Shown here piece after piece: positions 1 to 6,975 of a stretch of 10,799 nucleotides of DNA; position 1 is the first letter of the stretch, and every line of letters starts with the position of its first letter. Where the stretch lies: the NCBI GenBank assembly GCA_001770785.1, contig MERZ01000031.1, forward strand, positions 1,240 to 12,038. The letters run 5' to 3'. The stretch comes from Burkholderiales bacterium RIFCSPHIGHO2_12_FULL_61_11. GTDB lineage: Bacteria; Pseudomonadota; Gammaproteobacteria; Burkholderiales; Burkholderiaceae_C. The position numbers and the translations under genes were made by a program. A model generated the notes under the pieces. The model had not been told where the DNA came from, searched no databases, and was given only the letters and a program-made list of their open reading frames with translations.

Positions 1-517
1 CACAGGCGGCGTGGGCAGTGTGGCGGTGGCCTTGCTCAGCAAGCTGGGCTACACAGTGGTGGCCGCCACCGGCAAGGTTAGCGAAGAAAGCTATTTGAAA
101 CAGCTCGGTGCCAGCCGCGTGATGGACCGGGCCGAACTGTCAGCTCAGGGCAAGCCGCTGCAAAAAGAACGCTGGGTCGCAGTGGTGGATGCTGTCGGTT
201 CGCACACCTTGGCCAATGCCTGCGCGCAGACCCGCTACGGCGGTGTGGTGGCGGCCTGCGGGCTGGCCCAGGGTCCGGATTTTCCGGCGACCGTGCTGCC
301 TTTTATCCTGCGTGGCATCACGCTGGCAGGTATCGACAGCGTGATGGCACCCCTCGCGCGCCGCCAGTTGGCTTGGGATCGCTTGGCCAAAGACCTGGAT
401 CCCGCCAAGCTCGAAGCCATGGTTGAAGAAGTTCCGCTGGCCCGCGCCGCGGAAAAGGCGGCGGAGTTGATGGCGGGAAAGATTCGTGGCCGTGTCGTCA
501 TCAAGATTTCAATTTGA
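1..517 (+). CDS. acuI: Acryloyl-CoA reductase AcuI/YhdH, C-terminal part (5' end outside window)
   Basis: This medium-chain dehydrogenase/reductase reduces acryloyl-CoA to propionyl-CoA with NADPH in the cytoplasm. The reading frame is open from base 2, so the gene starts upstream; 171 residues are visible, about half of the usual 325 or so. What remains begins in the Rossmann-fold glycine motif TGGVGSVAV, followed by LLSKLGYTVVAATGK. Further on come YGGVVAACGLAQG, then PFILRGITLAGIDSVM, and the C-terminal IRGRVVIKI, all characteristic of the AcuI/YhdH subfamily rather than generic quinone oxidoreductases. The N-terminal catalytic domain is not visible. The stop lies 24 bases before prpE, which also yields propionyl-CoA, so the two probably share a transcript and a role in propionate or acrylate metabolism. 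Family assignment is by remembered similarity to E. coli YhdH; substrate is inferred from the family. Confidence 0.9.
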   Translation, partial: TGGVGSVAVALLSKLGYTVVAATGKVSEESYLKQLGASRVMDRAELSAQGKPLQKERWVAVVDAVGSHTLANACAQTRYGGVVAACGLAQGPDFPATVLPFILRGITLAGIDSVMAPLARRQLAWDRLAKDLDPAKLEAMVEEVPLARAAEKAAELMAGKIRGRVVIKISI

Positions 518-530
518 GCAAGTCCAAACT

Positions 531-534
531 GGAG
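531..534 (+). promoter_or_regulatory. Ribosome binding site of prpE
   Basis: GGAG lies seven bases before the ATG at 542, inside the short acuI-prpE gap. It is the clearest Shine-Dalgarno sequence in the window and supports the chosen prpE start. Confidence 0.75.
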
Positions 535-541
535 ATAAGCC

Positions 542-2467
542 ATGAGCAAAGCACCGACAAACTACGCTGACTTCTACCGTCAATCCATCGACCAGCCCGA
601 CGCCTTTTGGGCCGAGCAGGCTAGATTAATTGACTGGCACAAGCCCTTTGATCGGGTCTGCAACTATGACAAGCCGCCGTTTGTGAACTGGTTTGAAGGG
701 GGGCAAACCAATCTGTGCCACAACGCCATTGACCGACACCTCAAGGACCGGGCCGATCAGGCGGCCCTGATTGCTGTTTCAAGCGAAACTGGCCAGGAAA
801 AGGTCTACAGCTTTAAAGAGTTGCATGTGGAGGTGCAGCGAATGGCGGCCTGCCTGAAAGCGCTGGGTGTGCAAAAGAGTGATCGCGTATTGATCTACAT
901 GCCGATGATTGCAGAAGCGGCATTTGCCATGCTGGCATGCGCGCGCATCGGTGCGATTCACTGCGTCGTATTTGGCGGTTTTGCCAGCGGGTCGCTGGCT
1001 TCGCGCATTGACGATGCAACGCCCAAGGTGATTGTGAGTGCTGATGCCGGTTCGCGCGGCGGCAAGGTGGTCCCGTACAAGCCGCTGCTGGACGAGGCCA
1101 TACGCCTGTCCAGTCACCAACCCGATGCGGTGCTGCTGGCCGACCGCAAGCTGGCGCCCATGGCACTGATGGCGGGGCGCGACCATCTGTGGCCCGAACT
1201 ACGCGTGAAGCATCTTGATGCACAGGTTCCCTGTGAGTGGCTGGACTCCACGGCTATCAGTTACACCATTTACACCAGCGGAACCACGGGCCAGCCCAAG
1301 GGCGTTCAGCGCGACACGGGCGGCTATGCCGTGGCGCTGGCGGCCAGCATGAAGCACATCTTCGATGGCCGTGCCGGTGAAACCTATTTCTCAACCAGCG
1401 ACATTGGCTGGGTGGTGGGCCACAGCTACATTATTTATGGCCCCCTGATTGTCGGCATGGCGACCATCCTGTATGAGGGCCTGCCGACGCAAGGCATGGA
1501 CGGCAAACCCAATGGCGGCATTTGGTGGAGCCTGGTTGAAAAATACAAAGTCACGGCGATGTTCAGCGCCCCCACAGCGGTTCGGGTGCTGAAAAAGCAG
1601 GATCCGGCATTGCTCAAAAAATATGATCTATCCAGCCTGCGCGCGCTGTTTCTGGCGGGCGAGCCGCTGGACGAACCGACGGCGCGCTGGATCAGCGAAG
1701 GGCTCAATGTCCCCATCATCGACAACTACTGGCAAACTGAAAGTGGCTGGCCCATTTTGACCATTGCCAACGGTGTCGAGAAAAAATCCAGCAAGTTTGG
1801 CAGCCCGGGCATACCCATGTATGGCTACAACGTCAAGCTGTTGCACGAGTCCACCGGGGAGGAGTTGACCCAGCCTGGCGAAAAAGGCGTGGTGGTCCTT
1901 GAGGGCCCGACGCCTCCCGGCTTCATGCAAACCGTCTGGAAGGATGACGAGCGCTTCGTCGAAACCTACTGGAAGACAGTGCCGGGAAAGATGGTTTACA
2001 GCACCTTTGACTGGGGCATTCGCGACAAAGACGGTTACTACTTCATTTTGGGCCGCACCGACGACGTCATCAATGTGGCGGGGCACCGGCTGGGAACACG
2101 CGAGATTGAAGAAAGCATTTCCGGCCATCCTCAGGTGGCCGAGGTGGCGGTTGTTGGCGTGGCCGATGCGCTCAAAGGTCAGGTTGCCATGGCTTTTGTC
2201 GTGCTCAGGGATGCGGCTCTGGCGCAAGACAGCGCCGCCTCGCTGAAACTTGAAAAAGAGGTCATGAAGCGCGTGGACGATGATCTGGGCGCGGTAGCGC
2301 GGCCCGCCAGGGTTCGCTTTGTGACGGCCCTGCCCAAGACCCGCAGTGGCAAGCTGCTGCGCCGCGCCATCCAGGCGGTGTGTGAAGGCCGCGATGCCGG
2401 AGATTTGACCACGCTGGACGATCCTGCGGCCTTGCAGCAGATCAGGGACAAAGTCGCCGCCACGTGA
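542..2467 (+). CDS. prpE: Propionyl-CoA synthetase (propionate-CoA ligase) PrpE
   Basis: This 641-residue AMP-forming ligase activates propionate with ATP and CoA through propionyl-adenylate, in the cytoplasm. The adenylate-forming P-loop YTSGTTGQPKG lies near residues 244-254. The segments SDIGWVVGHSYIIYGPL, NYWQTESGWPIL and TFDWGIRDKDGYYFILG are PrpE-like rather than acetyl-CoA synthetase-like; acetyl-CoA synthetase has WWQTETGG at the acyl pocket. The hinge/CoA region is GRTDDVINVAGHRLGTREIEE. The C-terminal PKTRSGK motif carries K604, the lysine needed for adenylation and reversibly acetylated in this family. The tail GRDAGDLTTLDDPAAL also matches PrpE. Length agrees with the family (about 630). 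The start is fixed by GGAG at 531. The usual prpB/C/D methylcitrate genes are not adjacent; acuI is the partner instead. Confidence is high for the enzyme and moderate for the in vivo substrate, since PrpE can also accept acetate, acrylate or 3-hydroxypropionate. Confidence 0.95.
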   Translation: MSKAPTNYADFYRQSIDQPDAFWAEQARLIDWHKPFDRVCNYDKPPFVNWFEGGQTNLCHNAIDRHLKDRADQAALIAVSSETGQEKVYSFKELHVEVQRMAACLKALGVQKSDRVLIYMPMIAEAAFAMLACARIGAIHCVVFGGFASGSLASRIDDATPKVIVSADAGSRGGKVVPYKPLLDEAIRLSSHQPDAVLLADRKLAPMALMAGRDHLWPELRVKHLDAQVPCEWLDSTAISYTIYTSGTTGQPKGVQRDTGGYAVALAASMKHIFDGRAGETYFSTSDIGWVVGHSYIIYGPLIVGMATILYEGLPTQGMDGKPNGGIWWSLVEKYKVTAMFSAPTAVRVLKKQDPALLKKYDLSSLRALFLAGEPLDEPTARWISEGLNVPIIDNYWQTESGWPILTIANGVEKKSSKFGSPGIPMYGYNVKLLHESTGEELTQPGEKGVVVLEGPTPPGFMQTVWKDDERFVETYWKTVPGKMVYSTFDWGIRDKDGYYFILGRTDDVINVAGHRLGTREIEESISGHPQVAEVAVVGVADALKGQVAMAFVVLRDAALAQDSAASLKLEKEVMKRVDDDLGAVARPARVRFVTALPKTRSGKLLRRAIQAVCEGRDAGDLTTLDDPAALQQIRDKVAAT

Positions 2468-2481
2468 CGGTGTGCGGCAGG

Positions 2482-2547
2482 TGATTTGTGAGCGGGTCCA
2501 GGGACAGTTTGCTCGGGGCGCACGCCCAAGAACAGACGCACAAATCA
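2482..2547. repeat. Widely spaced inverted repeat (9-bp arms) after prpE
   Basis: TGATTTGTG at 2482-2490 and CACAAATCA at 2539-2547 are perfect reverse complements with 48 bases between them. Inside lies a second small inverted repeat, GGGC/GCCC at 2516-2519 and 2524-2527. The structure starts 14 bases after the prpE stop, so in RNA it could form a long stem-loop at the 3' end of the acuI-prpE transcript. No T-run follows, so it is not a standard intrinsic terminator. It could be an RNA 3'-end stabiliser, a spaced operator, or chance. Confidence 0.4.
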
Positions 2548-2588
2548 ACCGCTTTCAAGGTTCAGTGGCACAATTGGGGGCTGTTTCT

Positions 2589-2599
2589 GAAGGCCCTTC
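2589..2599. promoter_or_regulatory. Candidate operator-like palindrome upstream of sucA
   Basis: GAAGGCCCTTC is a perfect 11-base palindrome around a central C, flanked by CTGT at 2581-2584 and ACAG at 2605-2608, which extends the dyad symmetry imperfectly to 28 bases. It lies 105 bases before the sucA start, where a promoter or operator would be expected. I do not recognise a known regulator consensus. It could equally be an RNA hairpin at the 5' edge of the leader. Confidence 0.3.
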
Positions 2600-2609
2600 C
2601 TGTCACAGT

Positions 2610-2703
2610 CGCATCCGCTAATCGGTTCAGCCGTGTTGCGGAAGGTTAATAAACCAGCTTTAACCAGCTAATGTTTCCCCAAGGGAAACGAAAGTAAGCG
2701 GAT
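2610..2703 (+). promoter_or_regulatory. Structured sucA 5' leader, candidate 'sucA RNA motif' cis-regulator
   Basis: The stretch before sucA contains several consecutive possible RNA helices. Helix A pairs TCCGC (2614-2618) with GCGGA (2638-2642) and encloses CGGT/GCCG (2623-2626 with 2630-2633, one G-U pair) across a symmetric four-base internal loop. Helix B pairs GGTTAA (2644-2649) with TTAACC (2660-2665), or alternatively GGTT with AACC at 2652-2655; these two forms exclude each other. Helix C pairs GTTTCCC (2673-2679) with GGGAAAC (2683-2689), close to the translation start. From established knowledge, a conserved 'sucA' RNA motif occurs in Burkholderiales always in the presumed 5' UTR of sucA and overlaps the ribosome binding region. 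Position and taxon fit that motif; I could not align to its covariance model, so identity and exact bounds are inference. The ligand, if any, is unknown. Confidence 0.6.
2671..2697 (+). other. Upstream mini-ORF of eight codons in the sucA leader, overlapping hairpin C
   Basis: ATG at 2671 opens a frame that reads MFPQGKRK and stops at TAA 2695-2697, six bases before the sucA ATG and in the same frame as sucA. The perfect 7-bp hairpin GTTTCCC-CAA-GGGAAAC (2673-2689) lies inside it. The mini-ORF has no clear Shine-Dalgarno sequence of its own (AACCAGCTA precedes it), so its translation is uncertain. If translated, ribosomes would open the hairpin and terminate next to the sucA start, which would couple the two. 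It may also be a chance ATG within the structured leader. Confidence 0.3.
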
Positions 2704-5604
2704 ATGAGTTCCAGCACGCAGTCGCCTGCATCTGCAGCGGCGTCCATTTATACAGCCTATCAAGGCAACACTTATCTTTTCGGCGGCAATGCGCCCTATG
2801 TCGAAGAGATGTATGAAAACTATCTTGCCAACCCGGCCAGCGTTCCTGACACCTGGCGCGAGTATTTCGACGCGCTGCAGCATGTTCCTGCAGTCGATGG
2901 CAGCAACGCCAAGGACGTCCCGCATCTGCCCGTCGTCAATGCTTTTGCCGAGCGTGCCAAACAGGGCCAAACCAAAGTGGTGGTCGCCAACGTGGACCTG
3001 GAAATGGGGCGCAAGCGCACAGCTGTCCAGCAGCTGATCGCCGCGTACCGCAATGTAGGCATCCGATGGGCCGACCTGGACCCCCTCAAGCGTGCCGAGC
3101 GAGACAATATCCCCGAGCTTGATCCATCGTTTTACGGCTTCACCGATGCTGACCAGGAAACGGTGTTCAACACCAGCAACACCTTCTTCGGCAAAGACGA
3201 GATGAGTCTGCGTGAGCTGATCAACGCGTTGCGCGAGACCTACTGTGGCACGATTGGTGCCGAATACATGTACGCGACCGACCAGAACCAAAAGCGCTGG
3301 TGGCAGCAAAAGCTCGAAAGCATTCGCAGCAAACCCAATTTCTCCAAGGAAAAGAAGCTTCACATCCTGGAGCGGCTCACCGCATCTGAAGGCCTTGAGC
3401 GCTTTTTGCATACCAAATATGTGGGCCAAAAACGTTTCTCGTTGGAAGGTGGTGAAAGCTTTATTGCCAGCATGGACGAGTTGATCCAGCGCGGTGGTGA
3501 AGTCGGTGTGCAGGAAATCGTCATCGGCATGGCACACCGCGGCCGCCTGAATGTGCTGGTTAATTCCCTGGGCAAAGTGCCGGCAAACCTGTTTGCCGAA
3601 TTTGACCATACCGCACCCGAAGATCTGCCCAGCGGTGACGTGAAATACCACCAGGGCTTCAGTTCTGATGTGACGACACCAGGAGGCCCCGTCCATCTGG
3701 CGCTGGCCTTCAACCCATCCCATCTGGAAATTGTTAACCCCGTGGTGGAAGGGTCGGTTCGCGCCCGCATGGACCGCCGGGCCGATCCGAAGGGCTTGCA
3801 GGTGCTGCCTGTGCTGGTGCACGGCGATGCTGCCTTTGCCGGACAGGGCGTGGTCATGGAAACACTCGCGCTGGCTGAAACCCGTGGCTTTTTCACGGGC
3901 GGAACCGTGCACATTGTCATCAACAACCAGATCGGTTTTACCACCAGCGACCCGCGCGACACTCATTCCTCGCTGTATTGCACCGACGTGGTCAAGATGA
4001 TTGAAACGCCTGTGCTGCACGTTAACGGTGATGACCCCGAGGCCGTGGTGCTGGCGACCCAGCTGGCGCTCGAGTTCCGCATGGAATTCCAGAAAGATGT
4101 TGTCGTTGATATCATTTGCTTCCGCAAGCTGGGCCACAACGAGCAGGACACGCCGGCTTTGACACAGCCGCTGATGTACAAAAAGATTGCGCAGCATCCT
4201 GGTACGCGCCGCCTGTATGCCGACAAGCTGGCAGCGCAAGGACTGGGCGAGACGCTGGGTGATGACATGGTCAAGGCCATGCGCGCTGCGCTCGACGCTG
4301 GCAAGAGCACGTTTGACCCGGTGTTGACCAATTTCAAGAGCAAGTACTCGGTCGATTGGAGTCCTTACCTAGCCAAGAAGTGGACGGACGCAGGGGAAAC
4401 TGCCATTCCCATGGCCGAATGGAAGCGGCTGGCTGACAAAATCACCACTATCCCTGCCAGCGTGACACCGCACCATCTGGTCAAGAAAGTTTACGACGAC
4501 CGTGCGGCCATGGGCCGAGGTGAAATTGCCGTGGACTGGGGCATGGGCGAGCATATGGCCTTTGCCTCGCTGGTGGCCAGCGGCTACCCGGTGCGGCTGT
4601 CAGGCGAAGACTGCGGTCGCGGTACCTTCACGCACCGCCATGCAGTGATTCACGACCAGAATCGCGAGAAGTGGGATACTGGCACCTACGTGCCTCTGCA
4701 AAATGTGGCCGAGAATCAGGCTCCATTTGAGGTCATCGATTCCATCCTTTCTGAAGAAGCTGTCCTGGCGTTTGAGTATGGTTATGCATCCAATGATCCC
4801 AACACCCTGGTGATCTGGGAAGCCCAGTTTGGCGACTTCGCCAATGGTGCGCAAGTCGTGATTGACCAGTTCATCGCCTCCGGCGAGGTGAAGTGGGGCC
4901 GCGTCAACGGCATCACGCTGATGCTGCCACACGGCTATGAAGGCCAGGGACCTGAGCACAGCTCGGCGCGGCTGGAGCGCTTCATGCAGCTGTCGGCCGA
5001 CGCCAATATGCAGGTGGTTCAGCCCACCACGGCCAGCCAGATTTTCCATGTGTTGCGGCGCCAGATGGTGCGCAACTTGCGCAAGCCGCTGGTGATCATG
5101 ACACCCAAGTCCCTGCTGCGTCACAAGGACGCCGCGTCGCCTCTCGGCGAGTTCATCAAGGGTGGTTTCCAGACCATCATTCCCGAGAACAAGGAAGAGA
5201 TCAACAAGAAGGCTGACAAGGTCAAGCGCATCATTGCCTGCTCGGGCAAGGTGTATTACGACCTCGCCAAGAAGCGCGAGGAAAAGGGCTTTGACGATGC
5301 CGTGATTGTGCGCATTGAGCAGCTCTATCCGTTCCCGCACAAGGCTTTTGCGGCCGAGCTGAAAAAGTACCCTCACATCACCGACATCGTGTGGTGCCAG
5401 GACGAGCCGCAAAACCAGGGCGCCTGGTTTTTTGTGCAGCATTACATTCACGAGAATATGCTGGAAGGCCAGAAACTCGGCTACTCCGGACGTGCCGCGT
5501 CGGCTTCTCCGGCCGTGGGTTACTCGCACCTGCATCAGGAACAGCAAAAAGCGCTGGTTGACGGCGCATTTGGCAAGCTCAAGGGTGTTGTGCTGACCAA
5601 GTAA
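2704..5604 (+). CDS. sucA: 2-oxoglutarate dehydrogenase E1 component
   Basis: This 966-residue thiamine-diphosphate enzyme decarboxylates 2-oxoglutarate and passes the succinyl group to the lipoyl arm of E2, in the TCA cycle. The N-terminal segment [21 protein letters not shown] is the conserved E2-binding region of E1o. Catalytic landmarks are [11 protein letters not shown] (H278), [10 protein letters not shown] (H373, D375), NNQIGF (N407-F411) and [19 protein letters not shown] (H478). The second half has [14 protein letters not shown] and the cofactor-loop segment [20 protein letters not shown]. Length is slightly above the E. coli enzyme (933). The start at 2704 is the first usable one, because the in-frame ATG at 2671 is closed by TAA at 2695. 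The Shine-Dalgarno is weak: AAAG at 2691, then a GCGGA almost touching the ATG. That agrees with regulation through the structured leader. First gene of the sucA-sucB-lpdA-zapE unit, 46 bases before sucB. I found no convincing sigma-70 promoter by eye. Confidence 0.98.
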   Translation: MSSSTQSPASAAASIYTAYQGNTYLFGGNAPYVEEMYENYLANPASVPDTWREYFDALQHVPAVDGSNAKDVPHLPVVNAFAERAKQGQTKVVVANVDLEMGRKRTAVQQLIAAYRNVGIRWADLDPLKRAERDNIPELDPSFYGFTDADQETVFNTSNTFFGKDEMSLRELINALRETYCGTIGAEYMYATDQNQKRWWQQKLESIRSKPNFSKEKKLHILERLTASEGLERFLHTKYVGQKRFSLEGGESFIASMDELIQRGGEVGVQEIVIGMAHRGRLNVLVNSLGKVPANLFAEFDHTAPEDLPSGDVKYHQGFSSDVTTPGGPVHLALAFNPSHLEIVNPVVEGSVRARMDRRADPKGLQVLPVLVHGDAAFAGQGVVMETLALAETRGFFTGGTVHIVINNQIGFTTSDPRDTHSSLYCTDVVKMIETPVLHVNGDDPEAVVLATQLALEFRMEFQKDVVVDIICFRKLGHNEQDTPALTQPLMYKKIAQHPGTRRLYADKLAAQGLGETLGDDMVKAMRAALDAGKSTFDPVLTNFKSKYSVDWSPYLAKKWTDAGETAIPMAEWKRLADKITTIPASVTPHHLVKKVYDDRAAMGRGEIAVDWGMGEHMAFASLVASGYPVRLSGEDCGRGTFTHRHAVIHDQNREKWDTGTYVPLQNVAENQAPFEVIDSILSEEAVLAFEYGYASNDPNTLVIWEAQFGDFANGAQVVIDQFIASGEVKWGRVNGITLMLPHGYEGQGPEHSSARLERFMQLSADANMQVVQPTTASQIFHVLRRQMVRNLRKPLVIMTPKSLLRHKDAASPLGEFIKGGFQTIIPENKEEINKKADKVKRIIACSGKVYYDLAKKREEKGFDDAVIVRIEQLYPFPHKAFAAELKKYPHITDIVWCQDEPQNQGAWFFVQHYIHENMLEGQKLGYSGRAASASPAVGYSHLHQEQQKALVDGAFGKLKGVVLTK

Positions 5605-5650
5605 GGTCGTGACAATCCCCCACCCTCAAGAACACCCCGAAAGAATCAAA

Positions 5651-6913
5651 ATGACTATCGTAGAAGTCAAAGTTCCTCAATTGTCCGAGTCCGTGGCGGA
5701 AGCCACGATGCTGCAATGGAAGAAGAAGGTCGGCGACGCTATTGCCGTCGATGAAATCCTGATTGAAATCGAAACCGACAAAGTCGTTCTCGAAGTACCC
5801 GCGCCTTCGGCTGGCGTGCTGACTGAGCTGCTTGTTCTCGATGGCGGCACGGTGGGGTCAGGTCAGGTGATCGCGAGAATTGATACCGAGGGTAAGGCAA
5901 GAGCTGCTGCGCCTGTCGCCGCCGCTGCGCCTGCTGTGGCTACTTCTTCGGCATCCGCTGCTGCGCCGGCAGCAAGCGGATCCATGGCGGGTGTCGCCAT
6001 GCCGGCAGCTGCCAAATTGATGGCGGACAACAAGCTCGCGGCGGGCTCGGTGCCTGGCACCGGCAAGGATGGTCGTGTTACCAAGGGCGACGTGCTCGGC
6101 GCAACAGCCGCTGGCGCTATCAAACTGGTAGCTACTAGCGCAATCCCGACAGGCATTCCAAGCACTTCTTTTCCTCAAGTGCTGGCATCCGCCAAGCCCG
6201 CCGACTTGGGTGATCGACCCGAGCAGCGCGTGCCCATGAGCCGCCTGCGCGCCCGGATTGCCGAGCGCCTGCTGCAATCGCAGTCAACCAACGCCATCCT
6301 GACGACTTTCAATGAAGTCAACATGGCACCCGTGATGGAAATGCGCAAACGATTTCAGGAAAAGTTTGAGAAAACACATGGCGTCAAGATTGGCTTCATG
6401 AGCTTTTTTGTCAAGGCGGCGGTGCATGCCCTGAAAAAATATCCCGTGCTCAACGCTTCGGTCGATGGCAACGATATCGTCTACCATGGCTATTTCGACA
6501 TTGGCATCGCCGTCGGTTCGCCGCGCGGGTTGGTGGTGCCCATCGTGCGCAATGCCGACCAGATGAGCTTTGCCGAGATCGAAAAGAAGATTGCCGAATA
6601 CGGGGCCAAGGCGCGTGACGGCAAGCTGGGCATTGAAGAGATGACCGGGGTTACCTTCTCGATCTCCAACGGCGGCGTGTTCGGCTCCATGCTGTCCACC
6701 CCGATCATCAACCCGCCGCAGTCCGCCATCCTGGGCGTGCACGCCACCAAAGACCGTGCCGTCGTCGAGAATGGCCAGATTGTGGTTCGCCCGATGAACT
6801 ACCTGGCCATGAGCTATGACCACCGCGTCATCGATGGCCGCGAAGCGGTGCTGGGCCTGGTGGCGATGAAAGAGGCGCTGGAAGATCCGGCCCGTCTGCT
6901 GTTCGATATTTAA
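5651..6913 (+). CDS. sucB: Dihydrolipoyllysine succinyltransferase, E2 of 2-oxoglutarate dehydrogenase
   Basis: This 420-residue E2 core protein transfers succinyl from lipoamide to CoA and scaffolds the complex. Residues 1-80 form the lipoyl domain, with K44 in [14 protein letters not shown] as the lipoylated lysine. An Ala-rich flexible linker covers about residues 83-115. The E3/E1-binding domain is at about 117-152 ([23 protein letters not shown]). A second linker (about 153-190) contains an unusual palindromic DNA insertion described separately. The acyltransferase domain follows, ending in [13 protein letters not shown] with catalytic H391 and D395. I chose ATG 5651 because [14 protein letters not shown] is the standard N-terminus. 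A GTG at 5609, five bases after the sucA stop, would add 14 residues that do not fit the family. The Shine-Dalgarno is only a weak GAAAGAA at about 5639-5645. The residue series DHRVIDG and the position after sucA indicate the 2-oxoglutarate rather than pyruvate complex. Confidence 0.97.
   Translation: MTIVEVKVPQLSESVAEATMLQWKKKVGDAIAVDEILIEIETDKVVLEVPAPSAGVLTELLVLDGGTVGSGQVIARIDTEGKARAAAPVAAAAPAVATSSASAAAPAASGSMAGVAMPAAAKLMADNKLAAGSVPGTGKDGRVTKGDVLGATAAGAIKLVATSAIPTGIPSTSFPQVLASAKPADLGDRPEQRVPMSRLRARIAERLLQSQSTNAILTTFNEVNMAPVMEMRKRFQEKFEKTHGVKIGFMSFFVKAAVHALKKYPVLNASVDGNDIVYHGYFDIGIAVGSPRGLVVPIVRNADQMSFAEIEKKIAEYGAKARDGKLGIEEMTGVTFSISNGGVFGSMLSTPIINPPQSAILGVHATKDRAVVENGQIVVRPMNYLAMSYDHRVIDGREAVLGLVAMKEALEDPARLLFDI
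6114..6186. repeat. Two-hairpin palindromic repeat in frame within the sucB linker
   Basis: The first half pairs GCTATC (6116-6121) with GGTAGC (6127-6132), one G-T pair, and overlapping GCGCTA (6114-6119) with TAGCGC (6136-6141). The second half has perfect 7-bp arms AGCACTT (6161-6167) and AAGTGCT (6177-6183) around a nine-base pyrimidine loop. The pattern GCTAT-N-TAGCT-N-CTAGCGC closely resembles short repeats I remember as abundant between genes in Acidovorax, Polaromonas and Rhodoferax genomes. Here it is translated as [13 protein letters not shown] and following residues (about 156-180), between the E3-binding and catalytic domains, without breaking the frame. The repeat identity rests on memory and the palindromes; only one copy is in this window. 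Confidence 0.45.
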
Positions 6914-6975
6914 ACCTTGTCAGGACCGGCTGTTGCAGCCTGCTGCCAGCCTTGTCGTTAATTCACTGGAAAAAC
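6914..6975 (+). other. sucB-lpdA spacer with small hairpin and direct repeat
   Basis: The 62-base gap holds a short hairpin, GGCTG (6928-6932) with CAGCC (6936-6940), and a 7-base direct repeat CCTTGTC at 6915-6921 and 6950-6956. GGA at 6968-6970 is the likely lpdA ribosome binding site, five bases before the ATG. No T-run follows the hairpin, so readthrough into lpdA is expected. A role for the hairpin in mRNA processing is possible but not shown. Confidence 0.35.

Noticed and set aside
1628..2548. A 306-codon minus-strand frame opposite prpE, running into the intergenic region
   Set aside because: It is also in codon register with prpE and has no recognisable domain. The part past the prpE stop is explained by absence of chance stops.
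2566..2581. TGGCAC followed by GGGGGC, resembling a sigma-54 promoter
   Set aside because: The GG to GC spacing is 11 bases rather than 10 and the second element lacks TTGC, so it does not fit the consensus.
2636..2664. TTGCGG and TTTAAC spaced 17 bases apart as a possible sigma-70 promoter of sucA
   Set aside because: The -35 matches only three of six bases, and the pair lies inside helices A and B. A start there would remove most of the structured leader. Evidence is too weak to annotate.
2656..2669. Possible pseudoknot pairing the AGCT of loop B with the AGCT at 2666-2669
   Set aside because: No linker bases would be left to cross the six-base-pair helix B, so the geometry is not feasible together with that helix.
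2668..4239. A 523-codon open frame on the minus strand opposite sucA
   Set aside because: It is in exact codon register with sucA, where antisense stops need TTA, CTA or TCA codons in the sense gene; these are rare at this codon bias. The translation has no recognisable domain. It is a shadow.
4600..5547. A 315-codon minus-strand frame opposite the sucA 3' half
   Set aside because: Same register effect as above. The sense strand is unmistakably sucA, and the same effect explains the antisense frames at 6284-6823, 7573-8337 and 8441-9061.
5891..5985. GC-rich, Ala-coding low-complexity stretch in sucB
   Set aside because: This is the normal Ala-rich flexible linker after the lipoyl domain of E2 proteins, not a mobile or satellite repeat.
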